From Sphingobium sp. AP49 (GTDB lineage Bacteria; Pseudomonadota; Alphaproteobacteria; Sphingomonadales; Sphingomonadaceae): a DNA stretch of 64,000 bases. Positions within the stretch are counted from its first letter, which is position 1, and each line of letters opens with the position of its first letter. The DNA is taken from positions 2,363,501-2,427,500 of the forward strand of contig NZ_CP124576.1 in NCBI RefSeq assembly GCF_000281715.2, read 5' to 3'. Below are positions 18,186-26,435 of this stretch, piece by piece. The notes beneath the pieces were generated by a model. The model was given only the letters and a program-made list of their open reading frames with translations. It made no database searches and was not told the DNA's origin. Both the position numbers and the translations under genes were made by a program.

Positions 18186-18276
18186 CGCCCCCTGTTACCG
18201 CACTTATATGACGGAAGAAAGATGGCGGTGAAACAATCGCGCACGCCATTGTGGCGGCGTGCGCGATTAGCCCGAA

Positions 18277-18759
18277 TCAGAGTTGCTCGATCAGGAAGTC
18301 AGCCGAAGACACCTTGAAATCGCCCGGCGCTTCCACATTGAGTTCCTCGACCACGCCGTCCTTGACCAGCATCGAGAAACGCTGACCGCGCTGGCCCAGG
18401 CCAAATTTGCTGCCGTCCATGGTCAGGCCCACCGCCTGCGCGAAGGCGCCGTTGCCATCGGCCAGCATCGTCACCTTGCCGTCGGCACCGGCCGACTTGC
18501 CCCAGGCGCCCATGACGAAGGCGTCATTGACGGCGGTGCAGGCGATTTCGTCCACGCCCTTGCCCTTGAGGGCGTCGGCCTTGTCGATAAAGCCGGGCAG
18601 ATGCTTGGCTGAGCAGGTCGGCGTGAAGGCGCCGGGCACCGAGAAGAGGGCGACGGTGCGGCCCGCGAAATATTCGTCCGAAGCGACCTGTTCGGGGCCG
18701 TTTTCGGTCATGGTGGTGAAGGTCGTGCTGGGAAGGCGGTCGCCCTTGGCAATGGTCAT
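18277..18759 (-). CDS. Peroxiredoxin of the Prx5/redoxin type
   Basis: A 160-residue thiol peroxidase that reduces hydrogen and alkyl peroxides. The peroxidatic cysteine is in VPGAFTPTCSAKHLPGF; the arginine-containing GQRGQRFSMLVKDGVVEELNVE segment is typical of Prx5-type enzymes. Two adjacent ATGs (18762 and 18759) follow AGGAG; 18759 leaves the better 7-nt spacing. Longer in-frame starts to 18849 would add 29 unconserved residues. Cytoplasmic, probably glutathione- or glutaredoxin-dependent by family knowledge. Confidence 0.93.
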   Translation of the reverse strand: MTIAKGDRLPSTTFTTMTENGPEQVASDEYFAGRTVALFSVPGAFTPTCSAKHLPGFIDKADALKGKGVDEIACTAVNDAFVMGAWGKSAGADGKVTMLADGNGAFAQAVGLTMDGSKFGLGQRGQRFSMLVKDGVVEELNVEAPGDFKVSSADFLIEQL

Positions 18760-18902
18760 CATATATCTCCTGGCCAGTGTTGCGGCGGACGTCGTCGCTA
18801 TGCCCACCGCTGTCAAGGGGAGTGCCTCGAATATGGCGCGATGCCCCATGGTTGCGACGGCAGGCCATTGGCTTATGCGTGCCCATGCCTATATTCGGGT
18901 GG

Positions 18903-19463
18903 ATGGATGACGCACGTTTTTATGGCGGCCGCTTTCTTCTGGCTCTGCCCGGCATGGAGGACGAGCGGTTCGCCTATTCCGCCATTGCCTTGTGCGTGCA
19001 TGACGCCCAGGGCGCGCTTGGCATCAATCTGGGCGAGGAGATGGTCGGCGTCGGACTACGCGACCTGCTGCAGAGCTTCGACATCGACGGCTCGGGCGTG
19101 GAGGACCGGCCCGTGCTGCGCGGTGGCCCGGTCGAGCCGCGGCGCGGGTTCGTCCTCCATTCGCTCGATTGGGCAGGGCAGGATATGGTTCAGGCCGGTG
19201 CGGACTGGGGGCTGTCGGGGTCGATCGACATATTGAAGGCGATTGCGCAGGGCCGCGGTCCGCGCCGCTATCTTGTCGCGCTCGGCTATGCCGGTTGGGC
19301 GCCCGGGCAACTGGAACAGGAAATGGCCGGCGACAGCTGGTTCCTCGCCGATGGCGACGCGGACCTGCTGTTCGACGTTCCGCCACAGCGAAAATGGGCC
19401 GCCGCTTTCGCCGCAGCGGGAGTTGATTCGGCCCATTTGGTGAGCGGTGGAGGATCCGCCTGA
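18903..19463 (+). CDS. YqgE/AlgH family protein (UPF0301)
   Basis: A 186-residue protein of the YqgE/AlgH family, recognised by GRFLLALPGMEDERFAYSAI, LGINL near residue 42 and GGPVEPRRGFVLHS, and by the ALGYAGWAPGQLEQEMAGDSWF segment. The biochemical role is not settled; AlgH was linked to alginate regulation in Pseudomonas. ATG 18903 places the family start correctly; 18885 is an in-frame alternative. Divergent from the peroxiredoxin gene, with about 140 bp between starts. Confidence 0.88.
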   Translation: MDDARFYGGRFLLALPGMEDERFAYSAIALCVHDAQGALGINLGEEMVGVGLRDLLQSFDIDGSGVEDRPVLRGGPVEPRRGFVLHSLDWAGQDMVQAGADWGLSGSIDILKAIAQGRGPRRYLVALGYAGWAPGQLEQEMAGDSWFLADGDADLLFDVPPQRKWAAAFAAAGVDSAHLVSGGGSA

Positions 19464-19653
19464 GCCGGATATTTCGTTACGCGGTGCAATCTCCCTTGTT
19501 TCCCGTGCGAAAGAATAGTTGCGCATGGCCGCTTGTTTCCTGGTCGTAACTGAACCGAGAGCGGTAAATTATCGCTAAGTATCACGATTGATAATTCAGA
19601 AATTCGGCACGCGACATGCTGACCCCGGGGCAATTGATACGGGGGTTAATTAC

Positions 19654-20214
19654 ATGAAAAAGTTTGCAATTGCGGCACTGGCGGCAGCAATTTCGTTTGC
19701 ACCTGCGCATGCGTCGACCTGCTGGAAGACGGGGGCTGCCGAAGCGGCGCAGGTTCGTAATTTTGAAATGATGTTGATGGTGTCGGCGCTGCGTTGCCGC
19801 ACGAGCAGCAACAATTTCCTGCCGGCCTATAATCGCTTCGTTCTGGAAAAACGAGCTGCACTTACCGAAGTGAATGATGCGCTACGCGCCCATTTCAGCG
19901 AAGCAGTCGGGCAGGTCAACGGGCTGGGTGCCTATGATGACTATGTGATCAGCCTTGCCAACAGCTATGGCGCCGGGGTCAACGGCCTCATCTGCCGCGA
20001 CCTGGAGGCGCTGACGGCCGCTGCGAACGCCTTGCCGGCGGACCGGATTTCGCTGCTGAAGCTGACGGATGCGGCCGGCATCACGCCGCGCCTGAATGCG
20101 GCACGATGCTCGGATGTCGCACAGATCGCCCAGGCCGGCGCACCCGCACCGGTCGCCCCGCAGGCTCCGGCGATCGCCATGGCCACATCGGCTCCGCGCG
20201 GACCGGTCGAATAG
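19654..20214 (+). CDS. Exported hypothetical protein
   Basis: A 186-residue protein with a clear Sec signal (MKKFAIAALAAAISFAPAHA) and four cysteines in the mature part, near CWKTG, LRCRT, ICRDL and RCSD, which could form two disulfides. The C-terminus is Ala/Pro rich and unstructured. ATG 19654 is preferred to the in-frame TTG at 19588; GGGGG lies upstream. I recognise it as a sphingomonad-type exported protein, but no function is known to me. Confidence 0.75.
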   Translation: MKKFAIAALAAAISFAPAHASTCWKTGAAEAAQVRNFEMMLMVSALRCRTSSNNFLPAYNRFVLEKRAALTEVNDALRAHFSEAVGQVNGLGAYDDYVISLANSYGAGVNGLICRDLEALTAAANALPADRISLLKLTDAAGITPRLNAARCSDVAQIAQAGAPAPVAPQAPAIAMATSAPRGPVE

Positions 20215-20244
20215 CACATAAAGAAAACTTTATATTGAGTTGCC

Positions 20245-20276
20245 ATGGGCGGCGGCGGTTGGTAAAGGCTCCAGCA
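20245..20276 (+). promoter_or_regulatory. GC-rich leader hairpin upstream of ahcY
   Basis: In the 120-bp gap before ahcY, GGCGGCGGCG can pair with CGCCGCTGCC through 10 bp including one G-U, about 60 nt before the GTG start. A regulated leader is conceivable because ahcY genes elsewhere have SAH riboswitches, but the conserved SAH or SAM-II core sequences are not visible. Reported only as a possible structured leader. Confidence 0.3.
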
Positions 20277-20336
20277 TCGCCGCTGCCTTGTCCTATCAGG
20301 CCGCGCCGGAAATTCTAACGGAATGGAGATTGGCTC

Positions 20337-21755
20337 GTGGCCACCGTACCCGCCGCCCAGGCACAGGATTATGTGATCGCCGACATCGGCCTTGCCGCCT
20401 TTGGTCGCAAGGAAATGGATATCGCCGAAACCGAAATGCCGGGCCTGATGGCGCTGCGCAAGGAATTCGGCCCGTCGCAGCCGCTCAAGGGCGCGCGCAT
20501 CACCGGCTCGCTGCACATGACGATCCAGACCGCCGTGCTGATCGAGACGCTGACTGCGCTCGGTGCGCAGGTTCGCTGGGCGACCTGCAACATCTATTCG
20601 ACGCAGGACCATGCCGCCGCCGCGATCGCCGCGTCGGGCGTGCCGGTCTTCGCCGTCAAGGGCGAGACGCTGCAGGAATATTGGGACTATGTCGAACGCA
20701 TCTTCGACTGGCACAATGATGACTCGGGCGTCTGCAACCTGATCCTGGACGATGGCGGCGACGCCACCATGTTCGCCCTGTGGGGCGCGCGCGTCGAAGC
20801 CGGCGAAGAGCTGTTCACGCCGTCGAACGAGGAAGAGGAAATCTTCTGCGCCGTGCTGAAGCGCGTGCTGGCTGAGCGTCCCGGTTTCCTGACCAAGACC
20901 GTCGCCAGCATCAAGGGCGTGTCGGAAGAGACCACCACCGGGGTCCACCGCCTTTACGAACTGGCCAAGAAGGGCAAGCTGCCCTTCCCGGCGATCAACG
21001 TGAACGACAGCGTCACCAAGTCGAAGTTCGACAATCTCTATGGCTGCAAGGAATCGCTGGTCGACGCGATCCGTCGCGGCACCGACGTGATGCTGGCCGG
21101 CAAGATCGCCTGCGTCGCTGGCTTCGGCGATGTCGGCAAGGGTTCGGCCGCGTCGCTGCGCAATGGCGGTGCCCGCGTGATGGTGACCGAAGTCGATCCG
21201 ATCTGCGCGCTGCAGGCGGCGATGGAAGGCTATGAAGTCGTGACCATGGAAGAGGCCGCCCCGCGCGCCGACATCTTCGTCACCGCGACCGGCAATGAAG
21301 GCGTTCTGACCGTCGATCACATGCGCGCCATGAAGAATATGGCGATCGTGTCGAACATCGGTCATTTCGACAGCGAGATCGAGATCGCCGGCCTGTCCAA
21401 CATGAAGTGGACCGAGATCAAGCCGCAGGTCGACGAAGTCGAATTCCCCGACGGCAAGAAGATCATCGTCCTGTCGAAGGGCCGCCTGGTCAACCTGGGC
21501 AACGCCACCGGCCATCCGAGCTTCGTGATGTCGGCCAGCTTCACCAACCAGACGCTGGCCCAGATCGAGCTGTGGACCAAGAGCGAGACCTACGGCAACG
21601 ACGTCTATGTCCTGCCCAAGCATCTCGACGAGAAGGTCGCCGAACTGCATCTGGAAAAGCTGGGCGTGAAGCTCACCAAGCTGAGCCAGAAGCAGGCCGA
21701 CTATATCGGCGTGCCGGTCGAAGGCCCGTTCAAGCCGGACCACTACCGCTATTGA
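20337..21755 (+). CDS. ahcY: S-adenosyl-L-homocysteine hydrolase (adenosylhomocysteinase)
   Basis: A 472-residue NAD-dependent enzyme that reversibly splits S-adenosylhomocysteine into adenosine and homocysteine in the activated methyl cycle. Visible signatures are [47 protein letters not shown] and the NAD-binding [14 protein letters not shown], with C-terminal KPDHYRY. The bacterial insertion around residues 150-190 is present. Translation starts at a GTG (20337) with GGAG 9 nt upstream; no ATG fits. Followed by two terminators in tandem, so it is a single-gene transcript. Confidence 0.97.
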   Translation: MATVPAAQAQDYVIADIGLAAFGRKEMDIAETEMPGLMALRKEFGPSQPLKGARITGSLHMTIQTAVLIETLTALGAQVRWATCNIYSTQDHAAAAIAASGVPVFAVKGETLQEYWDYVERIFDWHNDDSGVCNLILDDGGDATMFALWGARVEAGEELFTPSNEEEEIFCAVLKRVLAERPGFLTKTVASIKGVSEETTTGVHRLYELAKKGKLPFPAINVNDSVTKSKFDNLYGCKESLVDAIRRGTDVMLAGKIACVAGFGDVGKGSAASLRNGGARVMVTEVDPICALQAAMEGYEVVTMEEAAPRADIFVTATGNEGVLTVDHMRAMKNMAIVSNIGHFDSEIEIAGLSNMKWTEIKPQVDEVEFPDGKKIIVLSKGRLVNLGNATGHPSFVMSASFTNQTLAQIELWTKSETYGNDVYVLPKHLDEKVAELHLEKLGVKLTKLSQKQADYIGVPVEGPFKPDHYRY

Positions 21756-21762
21756 TCGAACA

Positions 21763-21797
21763 GGCGGGGAGGGCGATCAGCCGTCCCCGCCCTTTTT
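21763..21797 (+). terminator. Rho-independent terminator of ahcY
   Basis: GGCGGGGA (21763-21770) pairs with TCCCCGCC (21784-21791), extended inward by GGC/GCC across a mismatch, and is followed by TTTTT. Confidence 0.85.
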
Positions 21798-21803
21798 ATC
21801 GTT

Positions 21804-21840
21804 AAAAATGCCCGGCCGATATCGCGCCGGGCATTCTTTG
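21804..21840. terminator. Second tandem terminator after ahcY
   Basis: AATGCCCGGC (21807-21816) pairs perfectly with GCCGGGCATT (21826-21835), with an A-run on the left and TTCTTT on the right, so it can work on both strands. It insulates ahcY from divL. Confidence 0.75.
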
Positions 21841-21945
21841 TATCTTCCTTCCATCTGGATGCTTTCCGCTATCGCCGAGTTGCGATAGTCCCACTATCCA
21901 TATGAACGAAACAATGTTGGTCGCTGGCGGAGCGGGAATGGTGCA

Positions 21946-24294
21946 ATGGCAATGACGAGCCCGCTCGCAACTCTGTTGCTTGGCGTCGTCCTGGCCGCGT
22001 GGCTGGGCGCAGCGATCTGGGCGTTGTTCACCGGTCAGCGGATGCGGCGCGAGGGGATGCAGGCCCAGGGCAAGCTCGACCGTTTGGCGATTCTCCTGTC
22101 GTCGGCGCCGGCAGCCCCGATCATCATCCATCCCGATGGCCGCATGGAAGCCGCCGACCGTCTGGCCAAATGGCTGGGGCGCGATCGGGTGCCGGCCTTT
22201 GTTTCGGAGCTTACCGCGCCCGACAGCGGACTGGAGCCGGCCGACGGCGCGATATTGGGACAGGAAATCGCTGCGGCGCAGAAGGCTGGCAAGAGCTTTT
22301 CCCTGCCAATCCGCGGCACGGGCTCGTCGCGGACCTTGCTGGTCCGGGGCGCACCGGCCGGACCTGGGCTGGCCGCCAATGGTGGCGTGGTCCTGTGGAT
22401 TTTCGACGCGACGGACAGCCAGTCCGAAATCCAGGCGTTGACCGCCACCGTCGGCCAGTTGCGCGATGCCCTGGAAGCGCTGGCCGGGCTGGTCGAGGCC
22501 GCGCCGTTCCCGATGTGGCATCGTACGCCCGACCTTAGGCTGAGCCTGGTGAACAGCGCCTATGTGCGCGCCGTCGACAGTCCCGGCGCGCGTGAAGTGA
22601 TCGCCAACGGAACTGAACTGGTCGAGGCTGTGAGCGGCCTCAGTCCACAGGACGCAGCGGCAGAGGCTGTCGCGGGGGGCGGTCCGATTGCGCGTATGGT
22701 GCCGGCCACCATCGACGGCGAACGCCGAACGATGCGGGTGGTCGATGTCCCGCTGGGCGATGCCGGGGTGGCCGGCTTTGCCATGGATCAGCATGAGCTG
22801 GAGCAGGCACGCGTCGAGCATCGACGGCTGGAAGCGGCGCAGCGCGACCTCCTCGACCGCTTGTCCGCGGGCGTCGCCCAATTCGGCCCCGATCGGGCAT
22901 TGCGTTTCTGGAACCAGCCTTTCATCAGCCTGTTCGCACTCAATCAGGATGCACTGGCGGACACGCCCCTGTTTGAACGGGTGCTGGACCAGATGCGCGA
23001 TGCGCGGCGGTTGCCGGACAATCGCGATTTCCCCGCCTGGCGGGCGGAGCGACGGGACTGGTTCCTGTCGCCCGATCCGCTGGAGGAGAATTGGCTGCTG
23101 GTGGATGGCACCCATTTGCGCGTCTATGCGCAGCCGTTGCCCGATGGCGGGCTGTTGCTGATCTTCGAGGACCGGACTGAGCAGGTCCAGCTGTCGAGCG
23201 CGCGCGATACCCTGTTGCGGGTGCGGACCGCGACTTTCGACAATCTGTTCGAGTCGATCGGGGTCTTTTCCTCCGATGGACGACTGCATCTGTGGAACAG
23301 CCGGTTCCGGATCATCTGGGGGGTAAGCGAAGAGGCGCTGGCAGCCCATCCGCGTATTGATGAGCTGATGCGGACGGTGCAGACCCGCCTTGCAAAGCCG
23401 CAACAGAGCAATCTGGTACGCGAACTGGTTCGGGCCGCGACCGTCGAACGCAAGCAGCGCGTCGGTCATGTCGGCTTTGCCGATGGCCGCGTCTTTGAAT
23501 TTGCCGCCATTCCGCTACCCGATGGCAATGCGCTCTTCACCATGCTGGATGTCACCGACAGCCGGCGGGTGGAACAGGTGCTGCGCGATCGCAACGAGGC
23601 GCTTGAACAGGCGGACAAGGTCAAGACCGCCTTCGTGACCAATATGAGCTATGAACTGCGCACGCCGCTGACGACGATCGCCGGCTTCGCCGAGATGATG
23701 AGCGCCGGCTATGCGGGGGAATTGAGCGATGCCGCGAAGGAATATGTCGATGGCATTTTGCAGAGCACCGGCCGCCTGTCGATGCTGATCGATAATGTGC
23801 TCGACCTCACCCAGGGGGAGGCGGGCACGTTGCCGATCGAACGGACCGCCGTGGATCTGGCCGTGCTGGTCCGGGAAAGCGCCGCCCGGGTGGAGGGCGA
23901 CGCCAACGCCAAGGGAATCGACCTGGCGGTCACGCTGCAGGATAGTCTGGGTCCGGTGCAGGGGGACGCGCGGCGGATCGGACAGGCGATCGATCATCTG
24001 CTCGAAAATGCGCTGCGCTACTGTGGCGAAGGTGCACGGATCTTGGTGCATGGCGACGGCGGACCGGATCTGGTGCGGCTGGTCGTGTCCGACAATGGCC
24101 CGGGCATCACGACCGCGCGCCGCGCGGCCATTTTCGATCCGATCACGCGCGCCGAACAAACCCGCAAGGGCGGGCGCGCGACCATAGGCCTGCCGTTGGT
24201 CAAGCAATTGGCCGAAGCCCATGGCGGTACGTTCCAGCTGATCTCCGAACCGGGGCAGGGTACCATGGCCGTGATCGAGCTGCCGCGTGGCTGA
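21946..24294 (+). CDS. divL: DivL-type histidine-kinase-like cell-cycle regulator with Tyr in place of the H-box His
   Basis: A 782-residue membrane protein with one N-terminal transmembrane helix, several PAS-like segments (roughly residues 45-560), a dimerisation helix pair and an HATPase_c domain (N box LLENALRYCGEG, G1 VSDNGPGI, G2 GRATIGLPLVKQLAEAHGG). The H box reads NMSYELRTPLTTIAGF, so residue 569 is tyrosine instead of the phosphorylated histidine. This is the hallmark of Caulobacter DivL, which controls CckA-CtrA signalling through DivK rather than acting as an ordinary kinase. Gene order (tsaE, amgK, murU, addB, addA, trxA next) supports orthology. Its stop overlaps the tsaE start. 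Confidence 0.88.
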   Translation: MAMTSPLATLLLGVVLAAWLGAAIWALFTGQRMRREGMQAQGKLDRLAILLSSAPAAPIIIHPDGRMEAADRLAKWLGRDRVPAFVSELTAPDSGLEPADGAILGQEIAAAQKAGKSFSLPIRGTGSSRTLLVRGAPAGPGLAANGGVVLWIFDATDSQSEIQALTATVGQLRDALEALAGLVEAAPFPMWHRTPDLRLSLVNSAYVRAVDSPGAREVIANGTELVEAVSGLSPQDAAAEAVAGGGPIARMVPATIDGERRTMRVVDVPLGDAGVAGFAMDQHELEQARVEHRRLEAAQRDLLDRLSAGVAQFGPDRALRFWNQPFISLFALNQDALADTPLFERVLDQMRDARRLPDNRDFPAWRAERRDWFLSPDPLEENWLLVDGTHLRVYAQPLPDGGLLLIFEDRTEQVQLSSARDTLLRVRTATFDNLFESIGVFSSDGRLHLWNSRFRIIWGVSEEALAAHPRIDELMRTVQTRLAKPQQSNLVRELVRAATVERKQRVGHVGFADGRVFEFAAIPLPDGNALFTMLDVTDSRRVEQVLRDRNEALEQADKVKTAFVTNMSYELRTPLTTIAGFAEMMSAGYAGELSDAAKEYVDGILQSTGRLSMLIDNVLDLTQGEAGTLPIERTAVDLAVLVRESAARVEGDANAKGIDLAVTLQDSLGPVQGDARRIGQAIDHLLENALRYCGEGARILVHGDGGPDLVRLVVSDNGPGITTARRAAIFDPITRAEQTRKGGRATIGLPLVKQLAEAHGGTFQLISEPGQGTMAVIELPRG

Positions 24295-24745
24295 GCAGAC
24301 CCTGGTCCTTGACGGCGCAGAGGCGCAGATCGCGCTGGGTCGCCGCCTGGCTCGGCATGTCCGCGTCGGCGATGTGATCGCCCTGGAAGGCGGGCTGGGC
24401 GTGGGCAAGACGACGCTGGCCCGTGGCCTGCTCGAAGGCCTTGGGTTGGAAGGCGAGGCGCCTAGCCCAAGCTTTGCCATCGTCCAGCCCTATGACGTTC
24501 CCGACGTGCGCCTGCCTGTTGCCCATGTCGATCTCTATCGCCTCGACGACGTGGCGGAGACAGCGGAACTGGCACTGGACGAATATCTGCTCGACAGCCT
24601 TCTGATCATCGAATGGCCCGATCGTCTGGGGGATCGGCTATGGTCCCATGCCTTGCGATTGAACATCGCATTCGCGCCCGATGGCGCTCGCCGCTTGACA
24701 GCGGACGTGCCCGACGCTTGGACGGACCGATGGTCACAGATATGA
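24287..24745 (+). CDS. tsaE: TsaE, tRNA t6A biosynthesis ATPase
   Basis: A 152-residue P-loop ATPase required with TsaB, TsaC and TsaD for threonylcarbamoylation of A37 in ANN-decoding tRNAs. Walker A is GGLGVGKTTLARGLL; PSPSFAIVQPY, HVDLYRLDD and IIEWPDRLGDRL are the family motifs in the right order. The start is GTG 24287, overlapping the divL stop by 8 nt. The overlap with amgK downstream makes this a translationally coupled chain. Confidence 0.94.
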   Translation: MAEQTLVLDGAEAQIALGRRLARHVRVGDVIALEGGLGVGKTTLARGLLEGLGLEGEAPSPSFAIVQPYDVPDVRLPVAHVDLYRLDDVAETAELALDEYLLDSLLIIEWPDRLGDRLWSHALRLNIAFAPDGARRLTADVPDAWTDRWSQI

Positions 24746-25731
24746 TCCCACCCGCCACCGCCCCCGCCTTCCTTGCCCAGGCGGGCTGGGATGGTGCCGC
24801 CATTGTTCCGCTTGCCGGCGATGCTTCGTTCCGCCGTTATTTCCGTGTGCTGGACGGCGGCCGGCGCGCCGTCCTGATGGATGCGCCGCCACCGCACGAG
24901 GATCCGCGCCCGTTCATCGCCATTGCCGAACATCTGGTCGGACAGGGTTTTGCCGCACCGCAGATATTGGCCCGCGATCTGGATCAGGGGTTGGTCCTGA
25001 TCGAAGATTTCGGGGACGAGCGGCTGAAGGAATATGCCGAATCCCACAACGCGGAAGATGAACTGGCGGTATATGGCCGGGCCATCGACCTGCTGGCTGA
25101 CCTCCATCGGCTGCCTGCAGCCGATGTCCCCGCTTATGACCACGCCGTCTATCAGCGCGAAGTCGGGTTGCTGACGGAATGGTATTGCCCGGCCGTTGGT
25201 CTGGCTGTCGATGTCGACGCCTATCGTGCGGCCTGGGATGCGGTGCTGCCGATCGCGGACCAATCGAAAAGTCCGGTGGTGACGGTGCTGCGCGACTATC
25301 ATGCCGAAAATATCATGCTAATCGACCGGCCCGAAGCACGCGGCCTTGGTCTGTTGGATTTCCAGGACGCGCTGGCCGGGCATCCCGCTTATGACCTCGT
25401 CTCGCTGCTGCAGGACGCCCGGCGCGACGTGTCGCCGGAGCTGGAGGCGGCGATGCTGGCGCGCTATCGGGTAGCGGCGCTGCCACCTGCCGATTTCGAT
25501 GCGGCCTATGCCATATTGGGCGCCCAGCGTAACGCCAAGATCATCGGGATATTCACCCGGTTGTGGCAACGCGATGGAAAGCCGCGTTATCTCTCCTATC
25601 TGCCGCGCATGTGGGGGCTGCTGGAGCGCGATCTGGCCCACCCCGCGCTGGCGCCGGTCAAGACCTGGTTCGACGCCAATATTCCCGCAGACATGCGGCA
25701 TCATGCGCTGGAAGCGCACGCCCAAGCATGA
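24742..25731 (+). CDS. amgK: AmgK, N-acetylmuramate/N-acetylglucosamine anomeric kinase (aminoglycoside-phosphotransferase fold)
   Basis: A 329-residue kinase of the APH fold. It has an N-lobe (GDASFRRYFRV), the catalytic loop RDYHAENIML and a metal-binding LLDFQDALAGHPAYDLVSLLQD. In Pseudomonas and Caulobacter AmgK phosphorylates MurNAc at the anomeric carbon for peptidoglycan recycling that bypasses de novo, fosfomycin-sensitive UDP-MurNAc synthesis. The adjacent murU supports this role rather than antibiotic modification. ATG 24742 forms ATGA with the tsaE stop; in-frame ATG 24730 is an alternative. Ends by ATGA overlap with murU. Confidence 0.88.
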   Translation: MIPPATAPAFLAQAGWDGAAIVPLAGDASFRRYFRVLDGGRRAVLMDAPPPHEDPRPFIAIAEHLVGQGFAAPQILARDLDQGLVLIEDFGDERLKEYAESHNAEDELAVYGRAIDLLADLHRLPAADVPAYDHAVYQREVGLLTEWYCPAVGLAVDVDAYRAAWDAVLPIADQSKSPVVTVLRDYHAENIMLIDRPEARGLGLLDFQDALAGHPAYDLVSLLQDARRDVSPELEAAMLARYRVAALPPADFDAAYAILGAQRNAKIIGIFTRLWQRDGKPRYLSYLPRMWGLLERDLAHPALAPVKTWFDANIPADMRHHALEAHAQA

Positions 25732-26435
25732 TCGAGACCGCAATGCTCATGGCCGCAGGCCTCGGCAAGCGGATGCGTCCGCTGACCGCAACCCGGCCCA
25801 AGCCGCTGGTCAAGGTTGCGGGCAAGCCCCTGATGGACCATGCGCTCGATCGGCTGGCGGCGGGTGGGATCAAGACCGTTGTGGTCAACGTCCATTATCT
25901 GGCGGACACGGTCGAGGCGCACCTCAAGACGCGCAAGGACATGACGTTCCGTATCTCCGATGAGCGGCCCAAGCTGCTGGAAACCGGCGGTGGCCTGATC
26001 CATGCCAAGCCGCTGTTGGGCGACAAACCGTTCGTCTGTGCCAACAGCGACAATCTGTGGATCGACGGGCCGGCGGAGACGCTGGGCATGATGCAGCGCA
26101 TCTGGGATCCCGTCCGCATGGACGCGCTGCTGCTCCTGGTGCCGCAGGCGCGCGCCTATTGCCACAGCGGGCCGGGCGATTTCCATATGGCGGCCGATGG
26201 CCTGTTGTCACGGCGCAAGACGGGCCATGTCGCCCCCTTCGTCTTCACCGGCGTTCAGATCATGGCGCCCAGCCTGTTGACCGATCCGCCCGCCGACGTC
26301 TTTTCGACCAACATCTTCTGGAACCGCGCGATCGCCGCCGGGCGGCTCTATGGCGTGTCGCACCAGGGCCTCTGGTTCGACGTCGGTACGCCACAGGCCA
26401 TCCCGGTCGTGGAATCCATGCTCGCCTATGGGTGA
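25728..26435 (+). CDS. murU: MurU, N-acetylmuramate-1-phosphate uridylyltransferase
   Basis: A 235-residue nucleotidyltransferase with the sugar-nucleotide signature MLMAAGLGKRMRPLTATRPKPLVKVAGKPL at its start and WFDVGTPQA near the end. Next to amgK it is best read as MurU, which converts MurNAc-1-phosphate plus UTP into UDP-MurNAc. The alternative is a generic glucose-1-phosphate-type NTP transferase; context decides. ATGA overlaps with amgK (25728) and an 8-nt overlap with addB mark one operon. Confidence 0.88.
   Translation: MIETAMLMAAGLGKRMRPLTATRPKPLVKVAGKPLMDHALDRLAAGGIKTVVVNVHYLADTVEAHLKTRKDMTFRISDERPKLLETGGGLIHAKPLLGDKPFVCANSDNLWIDGPAETLGMMQRIWDPVRMDALLLLVPQARAYCHSGPGDFHMAADGLLSRRKTGHVAPFVFTGVQIMAPSLLTDPPADVFSTNIFWNRAIAAGRLYGVSHQGLWFDVGTPQAIPVVESMLAYG

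Noticed and set aside
20215..20336. SAH or SAM-II riboswitch before ahcY
   Set aside because: The conserved aptamer sequences of either class are not found; only a single GC stem is present, so it is listed as a low-confidence leader rather than a riboswitch.
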